A stretch of DNA of 64,000 nt from Apodemus sylvaticus (GCF_947179515.1 NC_067481.1:9225183-9289182); one strand, 5' to 3'. Numbered from the stretch's first letter, positions 30,023 through 41,390 are shown. Notes: generated by a model not told the origin, from the letters alone. Program-made: numbers and translations.

Positions 30023-30670
30023 CCAGGATCTCCCAGGGCTAGTTGCAACCACATTCAATGTCAGGAACCTTCCAGGTCAGAAAATGGTCTTGAGCAAGCT
30101 GTTTTCTTCCTCCCTGGGCACAGAGCCTAGAAAAACTTATTTGCATGCTTATTAGTGGATTAGAAGTAAATCTTGCTCTTGAATAAAGACCCGTTCTTCA
30201 TATCTCTCCACTTAAGCTGGTCCTGGGCTGTGGTGTATGAAATCTAATCTGCAGTACCAGGAAATGGTTATTTATTTGAATGCTCTCCTACAGCCATTAG
30301 GCTCTCTGGAGCGTTGGTTGGGAAATGATAGATTTCTGTGTCTCTGACTCCTGTAGAGCTCTGGTTTCTGTATTCCACTTCTACCAGCATGGCCAGCTCT
30401 GATGGAGGGATTAGAAGCCCCCCCCAACCGCTATTGGCAGAAACCCTCTGCATTGGCCCACACCATTCAACAACCCCACTACCTTCCTTAATATGCTGGC
30501 TTTGTGCTTGGAGGTAATTTGCAAACGCTCTTCAAGCAACTGTGCCTCTTGTGTCTCTGCTTTTACAAATGTTTTCTTCTAATTAAGAAGGGAATTGGAT
30601 GCACTCTTGCTGGGGTAGCTTTTCCCCTTCCCTGGCAGGAGAATGGGTTCTGGAAGAAAGAATAAAAGAA
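30018..30670. other. Repeat-free intron stretch
   Basis: No mobile element recognised. ATTTGCATGCTTATTAGTGGATTAG at about 30139-30163 contains a perfect POU octamer (ATTTGCAT). Confidence 0.5.
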
Positions 30671-30671
30671 A

Positions 30672-31125
30672 TCGTGTGTGCATATGCACACATGCACACG
30701 CATACACAGACATGCACTCAGACATGCAGATGTCCACACACACAGAAGTTCATACACAGAGACATAAAACACAAAAGCAGAAGCACATTGCACACAGATG
30801 CACAGACACACAGACATATATACACACAGACATACAGAAGTACACACATACAGATGCTTACACACAGATATACACACAGACACAGAAGCACATGTTCACA
30901 GACATACAAACACACAGACACATAAACAGACACACACACACACTCAGACACATATACACACAGACACATAGACATAAATACACACATACACAGATACATA
31001 TACATTCACAGACATACACACACATAGATACAGACACACAGACATACACGGAGACACAGACACACAGACATACACACACATACACAGATACACAGATGTG
31101 ACACACACACACACACACAGAGAGA

Positions 31126-31156
<31 letters not shown>
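30672..31156. repeat. Degenerate CACAGA/CATACA array followed by (GA)n
   Basis: ACACAGACATACACACA-type words fill about 430 bp. Near-pure CA at 31098-31117 and GA at 31119-31156 end it. All open frames here are low complexity. Confidence 0.93.
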
Positions 31157-31920
31157 TTGACCCTCAAAGTTCATTCTTCTAGAATACACTACAGGTAGTG
31201 TTTCCCATCCCCATCTCCAACTACTGGGATTCCCAAGTTTAAATCCACTTGGAAGAAACAATCTACACACCTGGGCAACTACCTTCAAGGATTTTTGGGA
31301 CAGATGTTACTGAATGAACCACGTGGGACTTTCTATATCCCCGCCCCCAAGACTTCCGAGCTTTCATTAGGCATTGGTCACAAACACAGCAAATCTGACA
31401 CATGAGGCTCTCAGTGAGAGACAGCAGAGATAGGCCGTCCCTGGATGATAAGTACCCTACACAGTGTTTGGGGCACACAGACCCCTTTAGCGTTTTAAAG
31501 GGGCATGTGCCTTTAAGGTTGCCTCATGGTTGGAACAGCAGGAAGGCTTGTACTTGATTGCTTTGCTTTCCAGAAATTTCTAACATACAGTGTTCTCTTA
31601 AGGAAAGAGTGGGATGGAGTTTTGGAAGGCACCATCATCAGCCCCTGTCCCTCCCACAAAGCAGTCTCTCGGAACTCATCTTTCTACCTGAGCTCTGGGA
31701 AGGGGCCCCCACTCCACGCCGCACCTCCACAGGAGCCACAGTGTGGAGGTTAGGGGGCTCCTGCTCAGCCAATCTCAGGGGCACTTTGGAATATAGCTCA
31801 GCTGTGGAGCAAGGTCTAGTCTCCAGCACCACCATGAAGGAACTGACCTGTTTGAAGTTACACATCTCTCTTTAAAGTGAAACAAATATGCTTCTGTCTT
31901 ACTCTGGCCAGTGACCCGGG
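31157..31920. other. Unassigned intron stretch
   Basis: No mobile element or exon recognised. Confidence 0.5.
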
Positions 31921-32000
31921 ATGTGTGTGTGTGTCTGTGTGTGTGTGTTGTTGTTGTTGTTGTACCTGGTGTGTGTTGTTGTTGTTCTTGTTGTTTTTCC
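31921..32000. repeat. (TG)n-(TTG)n microsatellite
   Basis: GTGTGTGTGTCTGTGTGTGTG leads into two blocks of TTG units. Confidence 0.9.
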
Positions 32001-32278
32001 CGAAACAACAGGCTTCCCCTGTCCTGTTAACACCATGTGGCAGCCATTGCCTCCCTGTGAGTCTTTGCACCCCACTCTGTACCTGGGGGGCACCTTTCTC
32101 ATGCATTTCTTCTGGAACCTTCTGAGGTCAAAGGGCTTGTTCTTGTACATTCTCCTGGTTCTCCCTCTTCCGTCCTGATGACTTCACAAGCAGATACAAG
32201 TATACCCCTGGCCTGACAGGTGGGGTCACTTCCTCTCAGGGCCAGGGTCTATTTCATCAAGCAATTTGTGGTCTGATT

Positions 32279-32475
32279 AAGTTTTGGGAGCCTAACTGTG
32301 CACACCTGTAATCCCAGCATTCTGGGAGGCAGAGGCAGGCGGATTTCTGAGTTTGAGGCCAGCCTGGTCTACAAAGTGAGTTCCAGGACAGCCAGGGCTA
32401 TACAGTGAAACCCTGTCTCAAAAAAAAAAAAAAAAAAATCAAATCCAAAAAACAAAAAAAAAGTTTTGGGAGCCT
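32279..32475 (+). mobile_element. B1 SINE (body 32294-32460) with perfect 15-bp target duplications
   Basis: AAGTTTTGGGAGCCT occurs at 32279-32293 and 32461-32475. The body has CTGTAATCCCAGCATTCTGGGAGGCAGAGG and TTTGAGGCCAGCCTGGTCTACAAAG, with a long A-rich tail broken by TCAAATCC. Confidence 0.95.
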
Positions 32476-33834
32476 CAGGTGAGCGAGAGGTGGGTTGTCT
32501 GTAACCCCTTTTCTTGATTTCCTACCTCATGTCCCAAGTCCTCAGGGTTGAGGAAGAGAGAAAGGGGAAGGAGAGGAGAGAACTTGGGGGGGAGAACTTT
32601 AAGAGATGTTTCCGCCTTGAGAGTCCTTGCCTTCGTGAATGGATTGATACTGACATCGCGACTCTGGGCTTGTTCGCACCAAAATGGGTCCCTGACAGAA
32701 AGATGACCTTGCCTCCCCGGGCTTCCCTGTCAGAATCTGCCCCCAGGCTCTTTGCCTCCCACTGTGGGAGAACACAAGATGTTCTTCACCAGGTGTGGGT
32801 CCTTGGCCCATGTGGCCTTCTCAGCCTCTAGAACTGGAAGAAACAAATTGTTTTGCTCTCTAAGTTCCCCGGTCTCTGGCATCCTGCTATAGCACCACAA
32901 GGTAGGCAACAAGAAGTTTCAAAGGCCTTCCCCAAAGTAATGAAGGCACTTCAGAACTTCCATGTGAGAGCATCCTCAGGGTAAGTAGGGTTCCCTTCCA
33001 TGGGTGCTAGGACTCACCTCTCCCCCAGTGATCCTTTCTGTGTGGGTCCTATTAGAGTCAGGTTGTCCTCAGAGAGGGACCTCTCAGGGTAAGAATAGAT
33101 TTATGAGGCTTATGTCTAAGTGACCCTTCCAAAATGTCATCGACCTTTTGCCTCCAAGGGCTTCCTGCTATCTCCAAACGGCCAGCCCTCCCCACCTCTT
33201 GCCTCTCACTCTGCTTTGGGATGCGTTTCCATGGCAACCCAAGCAGCTAGCATCTAGAGAGCTGCAAGTAGGCAAGTTCCTCAGGCACACCCGGATGCTC
33301 TCTCAGATGCTCTCTTGGGTGCTTCCCTGGGCCTGCTCCCTCTGCCTGTCATCTGGGGGGGGGGGAGTAGCATCCAGCGGGGACAAGGGCCTGACACCTC
33401 CCACCCAAGCACTGCTGCTCCAGAAATCATTCTAAGATGACAAAAAAAAAATGTTGATATCTGCCGTGGCCCACGGGGTACATGCAGACCCCCCTCCGCC
33501 GGTGGGGCACTTGAAACGTGGTGATGTCTTTGAGAAACTGGAGATGCGATTCAGCTTCATTTCACATCATTTAAATGTAAACAGCCACTGTGGCCACTGC
33601 ATTAGCCACTTAGTGAGGCCCGAGAGTAAAGAATGGGAGGGCTAATGACAGCAGGTTTCCTCACCAGCAACTTCGAGACAAGAAAACCCCCAACGAAGGT
33701 CTAGCTCAGTTTCCCAGGAAGCCATCGTCATGGCTTCCTAAGCTATAAATTAGTGGTATTGTGGATGACTGGTGTTAAGTGGCAGGTCATAAAGCCACGT
33801 GGTCAGGGAGATACTGATTTTTATTTTACTTTGT
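32476..33834. other. Repeat-poor 1.35-kb intron stretch
   Basis: No mobile element was recognised. A 10-G run lies at 33356-33365 and a 9-A run at 33441-33449. AT-rich words around 33545-33605 are listed as a possible regulatory stretch. Confidence 0.5.
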
Positions 33835-33835
33835 G

Positions 33836-34085
33836 TGTGCGTGTGCGCATGCGTGCAGATACACATACATGCATTTATGCACTCAAGGGTGTGGAGGCTA
33901 GGAGTCAGCCTTAAGCATCTTCTTCAACTGCTTTCCACCTTGAATGTTAAGATAGGGTCTCTCTCTCGCTGAACCTGGAGTGCTATGATCTGACTAGGCC
34001 GGCTGGCGACGACTGTTACACATGTTCTGGGATCAAGCGTGAGTCCTCACGTTTACATAGCACTTTACTGAGTGAGCCCGATGCT
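33836..34085 (-). mobile_element. B3-class SINE, antisense, diverged
   Basis: GTGCGTGTGCGCATGCGTGC (tail), GTGGAGGCTAGGAGTCAGCCTTAAGC, AGGGTCTCTCTCTCGCTGAACCTGGAG and TAGCACTTTACTGAGTGAGCC give the antisense order. Confidence 0.7.
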
Positions 34086-34114
34086 AGCTGGTTCAGCCTC
34101 CCCTCCTTCTTGAT

Positions 34115-34245
34115 AAAAGGTCTCACTGTGCATCCTGGCTGGCCTGGAACGCCCTATATAGACCAAGCTGGCCTTGAACTCACAGAGATCAACCTGTCTC
34201 TGATTTCCCGGTGCTGAGATTAAAGGCCAGGCCGGTGCCTCCAAG
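34115..34245 (-). mobile_element. Old B1-related SINE, antisense
   Basis: AAGGTCTCACTGTGCATCCTGGCTGGCCTGGAACGCCCTATATAGACCAAGCTGGCCTTGAACTCACAGAGATC and GGTGCTGAGATTAAAGG are antisense B1 words with about 20% visible divergence. Confidence 0.85.
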
Positions 34246-34700
34246 CCCTACCACCACCCTGTATTAATGGAAGTCCTTCCTTTCGGCCATCCACCAGCTG
34301 ACCCTCCCTGCTACAGCTCTCTTACTCTGTCAAGAGTGACGCTGGAAGTTTAGCCCAGGCACGCTCTTGCTCATTTTCTTGGGAGACGTATTTGTGTGGG
34401 GCAGTGTCACTGTGAGCTTGGGCTGAGAGATGGCATGACCACTCTCTGCTTTTCTCTATAGTGCTGGGCTGCCATCAATACTGCACAGGATTCTGGGAAC
34501 ACCTGTACCTATAGAGAACTGAACTGAGGGTCTGGGTCTGGTCCTTCAATGCACTGGCTGTGACTTCAGGATTTTTACCACATTTTTAAAGTATAAGGGA
34601 TTAAAGGCAGCCCAGCCTCTGCCCAGAAACTGTTGGGTCTTGAAACTACATGGTTGGGGAAATTGAAGCTAGCCTTTGTTTTATTTGATTTTATTTTACT
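34246..34700. other. Unassigned intron stretch
   Basis: No element or exon recognised. Confidence 0.5.
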
Positions 34701-34702
34701 TT

Positions 34703-35030
34703 TGTGTGTGTGTGTGTTTGTGTGTTTGCATGCTGTAAATGAGTTCATGTATGTACAAATGTGTGTATAGTGAGTATATGCAGTGTAGTGTATATGTGCA
34801 GTGTAGTATGTATGTGTGCAGGTGCATGTGTGTACAGGTACGTGTATGTGCAGGTACGTATGTGTACAAGAGCATGTATATATGCAGTGTAGTGTATGTA
34901 TTGCAGTGTAGTGTGTATATGTGCATGTGCATGTGCGTGTATGTGCAGGTACGTGTATGTGCAGGTGTGTGTATGTGCATGTGTGTGCAAGTGCACATGT
35001 GTGTGTGTGTGCAGGTACACATACATGTGG
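34703..35030. repeat. Degenerate TG-rich array with GTGTATGTGCAGGTAC units
   Basis: GTATGTGCAGGTACGT and GTGCAGTGTAGTGTAT words recur at roughly 20-30 bp spacing over about 330 bp. It is a decayed TG microsatellite turned into a loose minisatellite. Confidence 0.9.
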
Positions 35031-35329
35031 ATACTTAGATCACAGTTGCACTTCTCAGTCACTCTGTAGAGGTAACTGGTATCTTAGACCGTGAAATTCT
35101 TGTCATGGTATTAAAGCTACCTCAGATTTTGTCACTTTAAAGTCTACAGTCCTACAGGGTGGAGTATTCACCAGGATTTGTTGGTTAGAGTCAGTTCTGG
35201 AGGCTGAACTAATATGGAGTTGCTGTAAATAAAGATCTCATGGAGACAATCTAAGGCAGAGGGTCAGGCTCCAAGTCCACACTAACAGAGTAACACAGAT
35301 GAACAGTGTGTGTGTGGGTGGGAGGTCTT
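35031..35329. other. Unassigned intron stretch
   Basis: No element recognised. Confidence 0.4.
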
Positions 35330-35660
35330 TGTTTTTGTCACGGTGGCAAAACACCCTGAGAGCATAGATTTCTTCTAACTTGCAGTTTGGAAGGCATAGC
35401 CTGTGATGGCAAGGGAGGTGTGCAGGGTTCATTGCTGTGGCGGCCTGTAGCTAGGCCTCCTTCCTTCCTGGTGGCGGGGATGCTGAGAGAGCCAGCCTGT
35501 AGCCCTGAAGCTCCTGGTCTGCTTATGTCTGTCCACTGGGTCACATGTCCACCGCCTCCAACCTTCTAACGACCCAAGCCCCAAGCTGGGGACAGAGCGC
35601 TCAAGCAGGGGCATGCGGCCTATGGCATTTGCAAACCGTCACACGGCTTCTTCAAAGGGC
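35330..35660 (-). mobile_element. Possible old MaLR-type LTR, antisense
   Basis: TTTTTGTCACGGTGGCAAAACACCCTGAGAG and TTTCTTCTAACTTGCAGTTTGGAAGGCATAGCC resemble the antisense start of an old MaLR LTR. The remainder is too diverged for a firm call. Confidence 0.4.
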
Positions 35661-35834
35661 TGACATCAGAGTGACTCAGAAACAAAGCCATTTCTGCCAC
35701 TCTGTCATTATACTGAACGTCCAGTTCTGGAAGAAAACATTGGCTTGGCCTAGTCCAGGGAAATTGTAGAGGCTGACGGAAGGGCAGAGAGAATCTCAAC
35801 TAATGATCCCATTAGTACTGCGTGAGACAGAAAA

Positions 35835-35856
35835 CTCTCGACTGCATTGTCGAGAG
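35835..35856. other. Perfect 8-bp inverted repeat with 6-nt loop
   Basis: CTCTCGAC, loop TGCATT, GTCGAGAG. The stem is flanked by A-runs. No known function. It may be chance. Confidence 0.6.
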
Positions 35857-35917
35857 AAAACAGGACAACCACCAAAAGAGGCGGGGTAGGGTGCTGGACA
35901 TGGGAAGACAGTCCGCT

Positions 35918-35920
<3 letters not shown>

Positions 35921-35964
<44 letters not shown>

Positions 35965-36013
35965 CTCCTTCACACACACACAGCTCCCTCACCACAACAC
36001 ACACACACACACA
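35921..36013. repeat. (CA)n microsatellite, interrupted
   Basis: About 21 CA units, then GCTCCTTCACACACACACAGCTCCCTCACC, then CA again. The small CAGCTCC(T)TCAC spacer is duplicated. Confidence 0.95.
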
Positions 36014-36267
36014 GCCTCTATAAATAGAGCCAAGGGGTCTGAGCATCCCCCCCCCCTCCAGGATGGAGTTATGGCTCTGCTGCTGTGATTCTCATCAATG
36101 AATCGCCAAATAGGAAAGTTCATCATCATAGGAAGGGGGCTTGGGAGATGAGTTTGTTTCTCCAAATAGCCCACTTGACTAATGGAACAGAAATGGATGT
36201 CTCAACTGCAGAGTCATGTTTCGGATCCTGCCTGTCTACAAGTGCGTGTAGGTTTCTCAAAAGCATG

Positions 36268-36378
36268 ACACAGCCCTATAATATCAGCTCTAAGGAGGCC
36301 GAGGCAGAATGGTTGCTGTGGGTGTGAGGTCAGACTGGGCTACACAGTGAAACCCTAGCTCAAAATGCAGGAGGACAA
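36268..36378 (+). mobile_element. Old B1-related SINE
   Basis: CAGCCCTATAATATCAGCTCTAAGGAGGCCGAGGCAGAATGG and GAGGTCAGACTGGGCTACACAGTGAAACCCTAGCTC match the B1 layout with strong divergence. Confidence 0.7.
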
Positions 36379-36705
36379 TGGCAAGAGTCCATTAGCCGTT
36401 CGCACAGTTGACCCTTGCTGTCCCTCAGATGCGTTTTTGGTCAATGGCATTCAACCTGAAGCTCTAGATGACAAATCATCCTGACTCAAAATCATTTTCC
36501 TCCCTGCCGTGGCCTCAGCCATAGAATATTCAACAGCAACCAGAATATCCAAGATCTGACGATACTGGTTCTTAAGCTAGACCGTGGGCAAGGGTTTCAA
36601 GGATGAAGCCCTGATGTTGCCCAGCTGCTTGTCTTCTGTCAGAAATCATCTCTGGACAAACTCGGGACAAACCTTGGGAACAACCTTCTTACAATGATAG
36701 TTTTA
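36379..36705. other. Unassigned intron stretch
   Basis: No element recognised. Confidence 0.4.
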
Positions 36706-36862
36706 GCCCAGCAACGGTGGTGTACGCTTTTAATCCCAGCCCTCAGGAGGCAGAAGTAGGCAGATCTCTGAGATCAAGGCCAGCCTGGTCTACAAAGCGA
36801 GTTCCAGGACAACTAGGGATACACAGAGAAATAATGACTCTATGCGAACCAACAAACCAACA
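36706..36862 (+). mobile_element. B1 SINE
   Basis: CAGCAACGGTGGTGTACGCTTTTAATCCCAGCCCTCAGGAGGCAGAAG, TCAAGGCCAGCCTGGTCTACAAAGCGAGTTCCAGGACAACTAGGG and an AACCAACAAACCAAC tail. Confidence 0.92.
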
Positions 36863-36866
36863 GTCT

Positions 36867-37205
36867 TAGTGAGGGTTTTACTATTGTGAACAGACACCAT
36901 GACCAAGACAAGTCTCATAAGGACAACATTAAATTGGGGCTGGCTTACAGGTTCAGAGGTTCAGTCCATTGTCATCAAGGTGGCAGGAACATGGCAGCAT
37001 CCAGGCAGGCATGGTTCAGGAGGAGCTGAGAGTTCTACATCTTCATCTGAAGACTGCTAGCAGAATACTGGCTTTCAGGCAGCTAGGATGAGGGTCTTAA
37101 ACCCACACCTACAGTAACACATCTACTCCAACAAGGCCACACCTACTCCAGCAGGGTCACACCTTCTAATAGTGCCACTCCCTGGGCCAAGCATATTCAA
37201 AACAT
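36867..37205 (-). mobile_element. MaLR-type (MT-like) solitary LTR, antisense
   Basis: From CTTAGTGAGGGTTTTACTATTGTGAACAGACACCATGACC through TAAATTGGGGCTGGCTTACAGG and GAGAGTTCTACATCTTCATCTG, with a duplicated CTACTCCAACAAGGCCACAC / CTACTCCAGCAGGGTCACAC segment, to CAAGCATATTCAAA. Confidence 0.88.
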
Positions 37206-38106
37206 CAGACAAACCAATAACAGTTTTGGAATTTCTTACCTCAGAGGAAACGGGGCAAATTTGGAGGGAGGAAAGCCAAGATAGTTTCTTCAACAGTCAC
37301 TGTGTTGTGGGTACAGCCGCTCGCCTCCCCTCAGTAGACAGTTTTGTCAGCAGCACTTTATCACGGGTGCACTTTTATAGCCTTATGATATAAGCCTTCC
37401 CTTCAGAAACAATATGTTTTGCAGCAAAATTAGGCTTTTGCATTTCCCAGCATCTGCTGTGCTCATCATGTGGAGCCGGCTGAGTATGAGGCTTGGGTGG
37501 TATGTTCTCCTGCCCCAGAGGGCTAGCCATCTGCTCTGGGCTGGACGGTGAGGGCAGGGAAAGCCAGAGAGTCTCCCAGACGTGGAGGAAGGAGATAGGA
37601 CGTCTTCTTCACTGAAAAGCAATCCCTGCCGCTATCCCTAAATGGTCAAAGAACTTTAGAAGTAGACTGGACCCCACTGATGGTGTAAGTCACTTCCGTT
37701 TTAAAGGGAAATCGAGGCTTGGGGGACATTGTGGCTCGCAGCATTCATGTGGCTGACATCAGAGCTGATGGGCTAAGAAGGGACGGCTGTGGTATATGCA
37801 GAGCACCCCAGCAGCCTCACCTCTGGTTGCAGGGATGCCCAGCCCCTCCCCTCCCTTCTGAGACCCAGGCGGGCTTCTCATTTTGTTCATTTAGCTTTTT
37901 CTCCTCAGGGGGGTGGGGGGTGGGTGGAAAGTTCCTATAAAGCTTTAAAACGACAGCCAGCAATCACTATGGTCTGAATGTTCAGATCTGTAATTTGAAT
38001 ACCAAGGAGAAATAGTAGGGTCAGAGGCTGGGGGTAATTGGTCCAGGGGTGGTGGTGGGAACGGGGATGGGGTTGGGGGTGAGATCTTGTGAGTGGAATT
38101 AATGCC
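37206..38106. other. Repeat-poor intron stretch
   Basis: No mobile element or exon recognised. G-rich at 37908-37926 and 38043-38083. Confidence 0.5.
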
Positions 38107-38440
38107 TGTATTAGATATTGTTGTGACCAAACACCTGCCACCCACAGCATCAGGGAGGGAGGCTTCATCTTGGTACAAGGTTTTAGGGAACACAGACCGT
38201 CCTAGGAAGCAAGATGTGGCTACCGAGTCAGGAGGCAGCGGGGCCACACTGCATCATCAGGAATCAGGAAGCAGGGAGAGGTGAGGGCTGGCACTCCGCT
38301 GGCCTTCCCTGTTTTGATCAGTTTAAGATGCCAGCCTGTGGAATGGTGCCTCCCGCATTCTGGAAGAGTCTCCCGGCCTCCATTAACCCAGTCTAGAAGC
38401 AGCTTTACAGGGATGCCCAGAGCAGTGCAGTGGCTCAGAA
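38107..38440 (-). mobile_element. Old MaLR-type LTR, antisense
   Basis: TATTAGATATTGTTGTGACCAAACACCTGCC, CATTCTGGAAGAGTCTCCCGGCCTCCATTAACCCAGTCTAGAAGC and ATGCCAGCCTGTGGAATGGTGCCTCCC are consistent with the older MT-type LTR order. Confidence 0.65.
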
Positions 38441-39368
38441 TCTAGTTAAGTGGGGGCCTGAAAGGAGAGGGTCCCGGACCTCGTAAGCACCCAGACAGAG
38501 AATATTTGAGTTGTTCCTGGTCTTCCCGTCCTCCCCCATTCGTTTCTATGTTGTAAAGGAGAGTAGGCTAGAGAGCATTGGGATTCAAGGTAACCTGTAT
38601 CCCCTTGTCCACACTGTATAGGCTTAACAGTGACCTCAGAGCTGGCCCAGAGTCCTGGGAGCGCACTAATGAGATCGTGTATGTACCCCAGAGCAAGTGG
38701 AAGCTTCAGGCCATGTCTTGACCAAGGCAGACATCACAGCTCCACATTCAGAAATCCACCCCTCTCATTGGCCTATTGGCAAATCCACCAGGACATCAGG
38801 CCTTGAGGAGGCCTTGTGGTTGACTGAATTACAAACTGCCCAGGTCTGCCATCAGCTTCCCTCCAACTGGGCCCCTGAAACACCCTGGGGTGTCTACCAT
38901 GCTGGCACAAGTTTGGGTTGGATACGTGACACTTCTGCATTTCCATTTCTTCATCCGGATATCCAGACTGTGCCAGTTACGCCTTGTGAGTCACCAGTGC
39001 ACGTTAGGCAAGGCCATGCGCATCTAGCACCTGATGCTTAGGGAACGCCTGGTAAGTGGAGGCGTATTGTGATGTCACACTACACCCAGCCCTCCCTTTG
39101 TCCAGCCTTCCTTTATTCCCCATGGTGAGCAGAGCAGCCCCTGCAAGTGTCTCATGTTTTAAAGCGTCTAATGCCGCCCTCCTTTAGACCAGCCACATCC
39201 GTGGGAGGTAGAGGAAGGAGAGCTACTCCACCTACAAGTACTTCCCGAGGGGTTTCCCCTTGTGCTCAGAAAAGCCTCGTTCTGCACATGTGGACACCAA
39301 GCCTTGCAGAAGTTCCCCCGTTCTTCCGCCAGCCACCTGCTCTGCACTTTTCAAGAACATTCTTAGTT
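38441..39368. other. Repeat-poor intron stretch
   Basis: No mobile element or exon recognised. The 114-codon open frame at 38697-39041 has no known domain and lacks supporting signals. Confidence 0.5.
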
Positions 39369-39375
39369 GTCGTTG

Positions 39376-39407
<32 letters not shown>

Positions 39408-39562
39408 GTCCTCCTCCCTTCTTCCTCCTCCTCCCCTCCCTTCCTTCTCTTCCTCTCCTCCCCCTCTCCCTTTTCCCCTTCCTTCCCCTCCCTCTCGCTT
39501 CCCTTTTCTCCTCCTCCTCACCTCCTTCCCCTCCCATTCTCCCCCCTCCTCCCTCTTTTTCA
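39369..39562. repeat. (TCA)n then CT-rich polypyrimidine tract
   Basis: About 10 TCA units at 39376-39406 lead into 150 bp of CTCC and CTTCC words. Open frames across it, such as Ser-, Leu- or Asp/Glu-rich ones, are artefacts. Confidence 0.95.
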
Positions 39563-39737
39563 CTCACAAAGCTTCCGGAGCTGTCCTGGGTCTAGGTATT
39601 CATGTTGGACAGAGATTCTCTATGGGGAGATCTTTACTGTTTTTATCCCTTCTTATCTACCTTTTTTCCTTAAATTTCAGTTACCTGTTGGTGAAAATTA
39701 TGATGGAAAATTAGACAAATGAAAGATGGGTTTTGTG

Positions 39738-39955
39738 TTGGGGTGATGGCTCCGTCAGTGAAGCGCTTGCTGGGCGAGCATGAGGACCTGAGCTCAGCCT
39801 TATGGTCCTCCATGAAGACAGCCCCAGGAGCAGCATGCTGTGGAGATTCCAGCACTAGTGAGGCTGAGACAGGAGGATCCCTGGAGTCACTGGCCCTCCA
39901 GCCCAGCTGGATCAGTAAGCTGCAGGTTCCATGAGAGACTGCGCCTCAAGAACCT
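39738..39955 (+). mobile_element. B3-class SINE
   Basis: TTGGGGTGATGGCTCCGTCAGTGAAGCGCTTGCTGGGCGAGCATGAGGACCTGAG is the tRNA-like head. GACAGGAGGATCCCTGGAGTCACTGGCC and GTTCCATGAGAGACTGCGCCTCAAGA complete it. Confidence 0.9.
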
Positions 39956-40238
39956 CGTTCTTGTTCCTGGTAGGCTTTCCTTGGTCCGCCAGCCCACTTC
40001 CATTCCCAAGGGCGCTTTTGCTTTTTAGCAAACCATCTGTCTCTGTTCTGTGTCTTCTTTAAACACCATGACTTTCTCTGTTTCCCTCTGGCAGCAGCTG
40101 AGGTTTTCACCTAAGCTGTTGTAGGTTTTCTCTTAAATGCTGCTAAAATTGTCCTTGGGCTTTAAAACAGTGGGGACTGTTTGAAGTGACCTGATTCCAA
40201 CCTCTAGTGTCCACACACGTAGTCACAATGTGCCCATG
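39956..40238. other. Unassigned intron stretch
   Basis: No element recognised. Confidence 0.4.
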
Positions 40239-40278
40239 TGCATGCGCGCGCGTGTACACACACACACACACACACACT
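40239..40278. repeat. (GC)n-(CA)n microsatellite
   Basis: ATGCGCGCGCGTGTACACACACAC, a mixed alternating purine-pyrimidine run. Confidence 0.9.
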
Positions 40279-40835
40279 AGATTTCAAGCTCCATGCTTTT
40301 CTGAGTAGCATGAATGAATCTTGCACTGCCCTGCTGTCTGTCATGAGACAAGAATCATCTTTGTCCAGTGTATCCACCCTGTATACACTACCTGCTCATC
40401 AGTAACTCTGCAGTTATGGCGGCTATCAGCTTGGCTGTTGCGGTAAAGCCACACTTGGATTCAGGAAAGCCTGATCTTACCGTACCGTGTCCTTACGCTG
40501 AGATTGCTACCGTCCATGCTTATCATTTTCATTCTCGCCCTCTGCCTAGCTCATCACTTAAACGTGATTGCAGATGCGTGTGCAGGGAGGAACATAATGT
40601 GGAGGCCGGACACTCTGATTGCCAGACATCTGCTGGAGGGCTTACTGTGGTCACCAAGGCTACTGAGAAATGACTTCACCGTGTGACCAACAACAGACTC
40701 TTCCTATGTAGGCATGGATAAGCCCAAATACTACACTGCTTGGCCCTGGTCAGGGGACTGATTGAAGCTCTTAGCCCCTTAGGAGCCACCATGGACTCCT
40801 ACTTCTTTAAAAGAAGGGTGAATCACATTGTCCTA
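40279..40835. other. Repeat-free intron stretch
   Basis: No mobile element recognised between the two CA repeats. No splice-flanked open frame that resembles a known protein. Confidence 0.5.
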
Positions 40836-40837
40836 TA

Positions 40838-40862
40838 ACACACACACACAACACACACACAC
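40838..40862. repeat. Short (CA)n microsatellite
   Basis: Two CA blocks broken by a missing base. Confidence 0.9.
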
Positions 40863-40949
40863 TATAAAGTACCTATCACCTTATATTGTAATTCATTCTT
40901 TTTGTATCAGGGTGGTTTTTCTTCCTGAAGAAACTTAAAATTTTCCTTT

Positions 40950-41016
40950 AAAAAATGTTTATTATCATGTGCATATGTTGTGTATGTGTCTGCCTGTTTG
41001 TGTATAGTATATATGT

Positions 41017-41051
<35 letters not shown>

Positions 41052-41190
41052 GCACGCACATACCATAGCACGCATGTATATAGGCAGCCTTGTAAATGGG
41101 ATCTCTCCTTCCACCATGAGTTCCAGGGTCACACTCAGGTCCTCAGGCTTATAGGGCAGTACCTTACCTGCTGAGACATCTCGTCAGCAT
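40950..41190 (-). mobile_element. B2-class SINE, antisense, with (TG)n at 41019-41049
   Basis: TTTATTATCATGTGCATATGTTGTG, a TG-rich tail, and CAGGGTCACACTCAGGTCCTCAGGCTTATAGGGCAGTACCTTACCTGCTGAGACATCTCGTCAGC, the antisense tRNA-like head. Confidence 0.7.
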
Positions 41191-41333
41191 TCCCAAAATG
41201 AGTTTGGCATCAGGGTCGGGGTAAATGTCTTTTTGTTTGCCGAGCACTTGGCACATGCTGTCAGTACCCCGTGAGTAGTAGAGGCTGTGTCGCCTCTCGA
41301 TGCAAATGCGCCTGGCTGCTCTCTGGCTTTCCT

Positions 41334-41390
41334 GTGCCCCCCCCCCCACTGCTGTGCTCCCCCCCCCCCCCCACCGCTGCCCCCGGCGTC
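41334..41390. repeat. C-tract cluster (11 C, 14 C, 5 C)
   Basis: Two long C homopolymers separated by ACTGCTGTGCT, then CCCCC. The minus strand is G-rich with quadruplex-forming potential. Confidence 0.9.
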
